Positions 56,840 to 64,000 of a stretch of 64,000 nt of DNA are shown here, piece after piece. The notes under the pieces are model-generated. The model worked only from the letters and a program-made list of their open reading frames with translations. It made no database searches and had not been told where the DNA came from. Source of the stretch: Leucaena leucocephala (lineage: Eukaryota > Streptophyta > Magnoliopsida > Fabales > Fabaceae). Both the position numbers and the translations under genes were made by a program. The first letter of the stretch is position 1. Each line of letters opens with the position of its first letter. The DNA is taken from positions 8,758,501 to 8,822,500 of the forward strand of contig CM073557.1 of assembly GCA_037074615.1 (NCBI GenBank), read 5' to 3'.

Positions 56840-57700
56840 GCCCTTGACTGAACCACTTTCCTTTTTCCCCAAAAAATTTCATTTTGATTCAAATGTTCCA
56901 ATACTTATTCTCTACTCTATCCTACACAAATTTTCATTTTAAATCCACTGGAAGCATGCAAACCATGAAATTCTCTCATATGGATAGTGATTATTACAGT
57001 GGCAGCAATGAACTCAAAATCCTAATTCCTTATATACTTACATTTCTAAGTTGATACTACTTGATTCTAGCTTGTTTAAGTTTGTCTAAACTATAACATA
57101 AAATTCATATTTCTATCACATATGAGCATTACTTCCAGCAGCATCTCATGGAAGAAAAATGGTAATTCAACCATCCAAATTCAAGATAAATCTTTTTACA
57201 ACATAATATAAAGATAGGAGGAAGAAATTACCTTGAATGTTTACTTGATTGACTCTTGGACTTCTTCTTGTTGAGATTTCATTTTAGAAGCACCTCCCCA
57301 TAGCTCCCTTGTTTCATGCCAAAATAAAGAGAAATGGAGGGGAATTTATAGGCTAAAATCTAAGGTCATGGTTGGCCAAGATTGCTTCCAACACTATTTA
57401 ATCTAATGATCTAAAATTGCTCTGATTCTTGGCTTAATCTTCAAGAAAATTTGATAAGTCAAATGCTGAAATTATCCTCCCTTATTTGGCTACCATGAGG
57501 CACAAGGTAGGTCCCATAAGGGATACTTCATGTGCCACCACATGCTCTTGCAATTTCCTTGAAGTATCATTTCTTTTTTTTATATAAAATAGTATAAAAA
57601 AATCCGTTTGGCTTCTAGATAGTCTCTTTGCATTTTGGTCTCTTCCCTTGACACCATTTTGGGTCAAACTTGGGTCTAATTTCCAATTGGCATAAATCCC
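56840..57700. repeat. Internal tandem duplication, copy 2
   Basis: Second copy of the 55150-56500 segment: TTTTGATTCAAATGTTCC, AAATCCACTGGAAGCATG, a minus-strand TATAAATTCCCC box near 57345, and the block GTAGGTCCCATAAGGGATAC near 57510. Non-coding. Confidence 0.55.
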
Positions 57701-58558
57701 AAGGCTCTTTCCATATTTTTTATACTGATATTCTAAAATTACCTAATTTTGAGATAAATTATATACACCTCTTTTAATAATTCTAACATTTTTAAAAATT
57801 CATTCTCATAATTTTCTTAAACCCAGAAGTCCTGATAAAAATTTAATATATTTTTTAAATCCTTTATCAGTGTTTAATTTCACCTTAAATTATCTAATAA
57901 ATTCTATATCACTCCTTTTTGACTTCTATTAGTTTCATAAATTCTTATATTAATTATAAGAATTTTTTTACTAAATTTTATATGATTATGAAGTATGGAA
58001 GATACTGTATTAATTGCCAGACTTTAGAAATTAATATCAATTTATCAGGACCTTAAATCAGAATTATGAGAGATATGCCTAGCCAAAATTCTATTATCTA
58101 TTTATTGATAAAATTTGGGACTGAAACATTTTTTAGCAATATTGGGCAATTTCTAACTCAACTTTTCATAATTACACGTTTACCACTGAATTTGACAAAA
58201 TTACACTTTAGTCCCTGAATTTGTCAAATTTCATTTTGATCCCTTACTTCAAATTTTAAAATATTATTTTAGTCCCTTTCTAGACATTTTGTAATTATAA
58301 TTTAACCTCTAAATTCACAAAACTCTATTTAGGTCCCTTGAATTCTTTATATTAAACTTTCATCAAAATGACGTTCACGTCCCTAAGCTTTATAACTTTA
58401 TACTTTTCATATCTTTCTTCAATTTAAAACTCATCTAACCATAATCATTTCTTTTACTCATTATCACAGTTCTTTCTTTATCTCTTTCCTCTATCAATCT
58501 TCCACATATAGTGAAAAATTAGTCGTCTATAGATAAGAAAAAAAATCAAGATGTGACA

Positions 58559-59177
58559 TTTGTGAGATCTCTTGTGGAAAAAGAAGAGTTTTAAGCCTTT
58601 CATAGAAGAAGTTGAGTGAAGTTGCAAGTAGTTTTGGATTAAAATCTCCTCCCAAACCACCTTAAACCAAAGAGCCTTCACAAATTTTGTTCTTCATGAC
58701 ATAAGCTTCATCCTTATCCTCATTTGAAAGAGAGGATCACATTTTTTAATCCACCGAAGCAAGAGAAAGAACATGTAGAGGAAGAAGAGAAAGTAAGAAA
58801 TAAAAGTAAGGTTCTTAAACAAGCTACGGTGTTGGTGGTTGATTTTGAGTTGTTTTTGGAAGTTTAAAGAAGCCATTAAGGGGACATGCTGTCCAAATTT
58901 CCTTAGAGTGATATCTAAAGAGGTTAAAATTTTCTAAGAAAAGAAAGTCCAAAATCAAGCTAGAAACAAAAGCTAAAGGTTTGAGAACAAAATTGCAAGT
59001 TAAGGGTTTCAAAGGGGTTATATATTTTAAATTTAGTCTTTTTAGATTTGTGTTGATTTTAGAAGCATGTCTTTGTGCCTTAGGATGCAAGAAGTATGGG
59101 TTAAAAGCATGCAAGTTAGTACCTTACGTCTCTAACTTTAAGTATTTTTTAAATATTGTGATAATGTTGTTGCTTAG
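58559..59177. other. Spacer between two long-LTR copies
   Basis: About 620 bp with A-rich, leader-like sequence and two short frames (58824-59114 minus, 58981-59190 plus) that show no recognisable domain. Confidence 0.4.
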
Positions 59178-62072
59178 TGTAACATCCTAATTTCTTTATA
59201 TCTTAGGGACCAAACAGTAGCATCTATAACCACTTTTAAGGTCATTGAAGTCAAATTACACAATCTAGAATTTTACTCTACCTGGTAATGTTCACTGTGT
59301 AAATTCCAAAGAAGTGACATGACTTCGAAAAATCATAAATAAATTCAGAAAAATCAAAATGAAGTTGTTCAAATTGCTACATGAAGCTAACTTAATGCTC
59401 TTTCAGGAAAAAAAATAACTTGTTCGCAATGCCTTGACCAAGTCAATGTCAGTCAATGTTCCAATTTTATTGTTCATCCAGCGTTCTTCTCTGATTCCAA
59501 TATTTTGGTCCCAAATTTGAAAACTTATATCTCCATGTGTAGATATCTAAATAAGATATTCTATATATCAAATTGGAGCTTGGTATGTCTAATATTTATT
59601 GGTAAAATATCATACATTTATTCAATCATTTACTATTTCTAATTACAGCTCAATTCCCACTGACTCACCATCAGTAACTGTTCACAGTGGCAAATTCCAG
59701 CACCCAACTTTACATACATATGCATATATACATCATGCAACTAATTCCTATTTTATTCTTCATGACTCTTCATATCCTCCATCTTGAGAAGAACTGCTAT
59801 GATTGGATTGATATAGAAGAGGTGAGATTTCTGGGGAAATCTCAGTAGTAAATGGTACTAAACAATGTATGCATTAATGCTTGGTACTAGTGCTTACTTG
59901 TGATTGTGTCAACATAATGTAATATGCATGCTTCCATGTAACATATGAAATACAATTTGCCAAAGTAATCATAGCACATAGCTTCAACATTTACATATGA
60001 ACAACATCAATCAAGCCATAACACTAATAACCATACATTCAATACATACAAGTTTAGGTAAGTTTACTACCTGACATGTAGCCCTTCCTCTAACTCTTTG
60101 CTTTTGCCTTAAGGTTCCTTCTTCTCATAGGTCAGAGCCTATACATAGCATAATAATATCTTCATTATTATCCTATCCAGTATAGCTCTACTTAACTCAA
60201 GCTTAACTTGAAGTAATATCTTTAATCTGACAATCCCCTAACTTTCTTTATATCACGGCTAACCTTATCAAGAGAGAGATATTTTTCTATTATAACTATG
60301 AAATTCATAAGAACAATCCTCTAATTTATTAGAGCAGAGACTAGAATAAATTACTTACCTTGTTCCTAAGCTCCTTGGATTACTCCTAGCTCAACCAAAA
60401 CTCCTTCTTTTTCCTTCCTTCCTTTCTCTCTTTCTCTCTTTCTCTTTCTCTTTGTTTTTTTCTATTCTTTCTTAGCTCTTGGCCGTGATTCACCTTGAGG
60501 GGGTGGGGATATTTATAGTTGAATGGAGGTAGAATGGACGGCTCAGATTGAATCACGATAAATGGCTTAGATCGCTTAGCTTCTTCAAGAAGCTTTGCAT
60601 GCATCATCAAGATGACATCATCATCCTAGATGACTCATCAAAATGTCATCATCCATGGACACCTCACATACTTAGGTGCCGTAATGGTGGGGCCCTTGGG
60701 ATCTTCACCAACTGACTCTACGTTTCCAGAGAATTCCAGAGTCTTTTCCCGGAATGAACAGTTGAGATAGTGCCATATGTCCTTAGCTTTTTCTTCTTTC
60801 CCTAGACTCATGCCATGTAGAACCTTGTGGGTCCCATGAAGACACATTTCATGCCACCTCATAGTTATGGATGAGTCTAAAGCTCTATCTGATCACTTTT
60901 CCCAATTCTATCTCTAACCGGGTAACTATACTTTATTGAAAATCACTAAAATATTATTTTAATGCCACTTAGACCCACATAACTCTTGGGCCACATTTTT
61001 GGACATCTTGGAATGCCATCTTGGGTAATCAAGCTCAAGCACTCTGGTGGCTCGATTCCTAAGAAACATCCCTTAGCAAATTACTAAAATGCCCTTAGTT
61101 ACTCTTTAATAACTTTAGAACATTATTGTCTTTTCACATCTTTCTAGAGTATTTCTTGACCCTGGTCAACTATCCAGATAACCTTTCTTGATTGTCTAAC
61201 CTTAATCAAATGATCAAAATACCCTTCACTTATTCTTTAATATTTTTATAACATAGGGGTATTTTCGTCATTTTGCACCTTTTTCTGGATATTTATGGAC
61301 AATGGCCCCTTTATCCGATGAGCTGATATCATGGGCTTGGGCACACTTGGTGTCATCATGGGCCTCTTTGTGACATCAACTGAGCTCATTTAGTCCAAGC
61401 TTACTTACTACTTAAATTTTAGAATCGGATATCAGGAGTTCACAAACTCCCATCTAAATTTACTAAAACGTAAATAACTTTTCCTACAAAACTCCTTTCG
61501 GAGTTCCGTCAGTTTCCCAACCTCTGGCTTCACAGGACGCACCTTCCTATAAATTTTTCACTTATAAAAATTCTATATAATTTTTAAACTATCAGATAAA
61601 TATCAACTACCTGGAACTCCAATAAAATTTCTATATCATGCTAGATTAATCGGTATAACTTTCTTTATCTACTGATGAAAGTTTGGGACTGAAATACTTC
61701 TAGATAGTTCTAAGCCTTTTCTGGCTCATCTTTCTATAATTATAATTTTGCCCTTAGAAACTTTTAGAAATTACACTTTAGTCCCTCAACTTTTTATAAT
61801 TACTCTTAATGGCCCATAACTTGTATCTACTTTTATTTTTAGCCTTGGGACTTTTAGATTTTCAAGTTTAGTCCCTCTCTTTCTTCAAAATGACCATTAT
61901 ACCCCCAAGGACTTTCACTATTTACCATTTAATCCCTGATCTTTCAGTTACTTGCAATTTAGTCCCTGAACATCATCCGTATACTTCTGGGACTTCTGCT
62001 CAACAGGGCTTAGTAGCCTACCTCTTTTAGGCTACATACTGGGTTTCTATGTCTAAAAGTTAGGATATGACA
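59178..62072 (-). mobile_element. Solo long LTR, gypsy-like (2.9 kb)
   Basis: Read on the minus strand it starts TGTCATATCCTAAC and ends TTAGGATGTTACA, so it begins TG and ends CA, and its two ends are near-inverted copies of each other. Flanks are CTTAG (59173-59177) and CTTAC (62073-62077), a possible 5-bp target duplication with one mismatch. A minus-strand TATAAATATCCCC box near 60510 would be the promoter, followed by a pyrimidine/purine-biased leader. No coding sequence. Long LTRs of this kind occur in Tekay-like chromoviruses and Tat/Ogre gypsy elements; the lineage is not determined. Confidence 0.6.
60410..60458. repeat. CTTT/CTCT microsatellite
   Basis: Pyrimidine-only run of ccttcctttctctctttctc-type repeats within the leader part of the solo LTR. 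Confidence 0.75.
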
Positions 62073-62164
62073 CTTACCAAGAGACTATGATAAGATTGTT
62101 GATTGTCGCTTGTATGTTCTTATGCTTGGAAATATGACATGGCCATAAGTATTAACCTTGATTG

Positions 62165-64000
62165 TGTCATATCCTAATTTTTTCCTATCTGTATAATATT
62201 GATAGAGAAAAGATGTTTGGAAAGGATTATGATGATGATCAGAAGAAATAATAGAGGTTAAATGAGTCTTGAAGGAAGAAATGGACCTAAACAAAAATTA
62301 GAAAAGTTTAAAGGCCAAAAGTTAAAGTAGAAACAAAAATTGGGCTAAAAGTGGTAATTTCTAAAAGTTAAGGGACTTAAATGTAATTAAGTAAAAAGTT
62401 CAAGGGAAAAATTGTAATTATGGAAAGGTCAACCCGAAAAGGGTTAGAACTGTCCGGAAGTATTTCAGTCCCATATTCCATCAGTAAATAGAGGAAGATA
62501 TGCTGGTTAATCTAGCATGATACATAAATTTTATTAGGGCTCCAGATAGCATATATTTATCTGATAGTCTAAAAGTTATCTGAAATTTTACCAGATTTCA
62601 TGGACTTCAGATATAAGTGGGATAATTATAGGAAAGTGTGCCCTATAGTGTCAGATATTTTGTATCTGATAGAACACCAGAAGAAGTTATATATAAAAAG
62701 TTATCCCTATATTAGTGAATTTTGACAGGAGTTTGATAACACCCGTGATCCGATAATGGAACTTATCGGTATGTAAGCTTAGATAGAATGAGATCAGATG
62801 ACCTCATATATAGGCCCATGATGACACCAAGGAGGGCCCAAAACCCAGGGTACCAGTCCATCAGTAGAAGGGGCCAGTGTCTAAAAAAAGTGCAAAATTA
62901 TAAAAATGCCCCTGGATACCCAGATTGTTCTAGAGATGGATGGAGGGTATTTTGATCATCTGGTATAGGCTAAAAACGTGGGATATAGCCTAAGTATGAT
63001 TATTTAGAGCCAGTATAGGCCCTAAGGAAGTATAAAAAGGGTGAAAAGACGATTTTACCCTTAAGGTCAATATAGTGCAAGAAAGGACACCAAGGGTATT
63101 TTGGTCATTTTCCAAGGGATTTGTAATTAAGTATTGGCCTAGTACAAGTATGTCAATGGTATGAGAAGCCTAGACATTGATTTCCAGGATAAAATACATA
63201 TCCTGGTATATTATAAGAATTAGGAACAGAAAATATTCCAGTTTTTGGTGAAACTGCTCCAATCGGTACCGGATTGGACCTAAATTTTTCCAGAAGCTTC
63301 CTTACATGAGAATTTTGCCACATACCTCTATGAGGTGTCCCTTGATCTGTCCTTTATGATGTCATAATTATTCTTTTTGGAAAAAGTTAAATTCAAGATT
63401 AAATGTGAGCCTTTAGATCAAATAGTGTACAAATTGATCTTGGCCATTGATTTCCACCAAGATTTTTCTATAAATACCCCCTCAAATCTGGTTCAAAACC
63501 ATGGCCTCATGAACCTTGGGGAAACTCTTGCAAAATAGAAATTCAAGCCAAGATAAAGAAGATTCAAGGTACCAAAGTTCAAGCAAGTTAGAGATTAAAG
63601 GTAAGCAATCTCTCTTAGCTTATTTTCCTTTGATTTGGGAGCTTGAACTTAGGGTTTTTATAGGGAAAAAGTTGAGTTTTCTCTAAGGGGTGGTGCTGCC
63701 CAAAAACCTTAGATGAAAGGGGAAAGAAGAAATTAAAGTTATAAGTATATGATTGAAGCTTAAACAAGCTAGTTAAGTGATTGGTTGTTGAATCAAGTTG
63801 ATATTCTTGACTTTGCCATGGATTAACCTGTTCAGTCTGCACTGTTCATGAGGTAAGGAAATGGAATTTCAATGAATTAATTCTTCCATTGAATTTATAT
63901 GATGATTTTGTGTAGGATTGGAAAGGTTTTGAACCTTGGAAGCATTGAAATTCCAAAATTATAGTTTTTAAAATTTTTCACAGTTACTGTTCACTCACAT
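62165..64000 (+). mobile_element. Long LTR, inverted partner, cut by window edge
   Basis: Starts TGTCATATCCTAATTTTT and runs on the plus strand to the end of the window. It is homologous to 59178-62072 in opposite orientation. Shared blocks in order: AAGTATTTCAGTCCCA, AATCTAGCATGATA, ATATTTATCTGATAGT, GGCCCATGATGACACCAAG, GGGTATTTTGATCAT and a TATAAATACCCC box near 63470. The sequence cagttactgttcact at the edge matches 59.67 kb of the partner, so most of the LTR is inside the window. No coding sequence. Confidence 0.6.

Larger units (their letters stand above)
53903..58558 (-). mobile_element. Old long-LTR copy with internal duplication
   Basis: Homologous to the LTR-like unit at 59178-62072. 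The left end reads TGTAACATCTCTAATTTT on the plus strand (the LTR 3' end when read on minus). The candidate right end is the reverse of TGTCACATCTTGATTTT near 58558. It is about 4.7 kb instead of 2.9 kb, partly because a ~1.5-1.7-kb internal segment is present twice (see 55150 and 56840). A SINE is also inserted. Flanking 5-mers do not match (CACTA and TTTGT), so the right border is uncertain. No gag-pol coding sequence is present. Confidence 0.5.

Noticed and set aside
53903..58558. Target-site duplication for the older long-LTR copy
   Set aside because: Flanking 5-mers CACTA and TTTGT do not match, so the right border is unproven.
1..64000. CRISPR arrays, operons, rRNA or functional tRNA genes
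   Set aside because: None seen. The B-box-like sequences at 34.9 and 56.1 kb belong to SINE-type repeats, and the genome is clearly a plant nuclear one.

Overview
The window looks like nuclear DNA of a flowering plant, probably a eudicot. It is AT-rich, has short exons with GT-AG introns, and carries plant Ty1/copia elements primed by initiator tRNA-Met, tRNA-derived SINEs and large LTR fragments. I cannot name the species from sequence alone.

Layout. 1-6.6 kb: the end of an unrecognised acidic ORF cut by the window edge, then a decayed plus-strand Ty1/copia polyprotein (about 1.08-5.10 kb) with its 3' flank. 6.6-11.3 kb: AT-rich intergenic DNA with a 310-bp tandem duplication, a foldback element and MITE-like palindromes. 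11.3-43.0 kb: one minus-strand gene, NOT1 (CNOT1), the scaffold of the CCR4-NOT mRNA deadenylase complex. I could join 51 exons with consistent phases; they give a 7,218-nt CDS (2,405 aa). Its introns hold at least five transposon footprints, including a complete copia element with apparently identical LTRs in intron 44 and an RT-deleted copia in intron 43. 43.0-43.96 kb: the NOT1 5' region and a divergent exon resembling exon 1 of a proline transporter (ProT), with GTG where ATG is expected. 45.3-46.3 kb: an array built on AATAACAACT. 47.7-48.1 kb: a broken receptor-like kinase. 49-53.1 kb: LTR-like sequence, an array of palindromic ATCGATTA motifs and a LINE remnant. 53.9-64 kb: copies of one long-LTR family, including a head-to-head inverted pair.

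NOT1 is the only gene I judge functional. It docks CAF1/CCR4, CAF40 and NOT2/3/5 and is expected to be essential. The intact copia element sits in the same sense as NOT1 inside its 6.3-kb intron 44, so the gene must splice across an element that carries its own LTR signals. I found no clearly new biological system. The more unusual observations are the young sense-strand intronic copia, its start and stop codons overlapping its PBS and PPT, the ATCGATTA array, and the inverted long-LTR pair.
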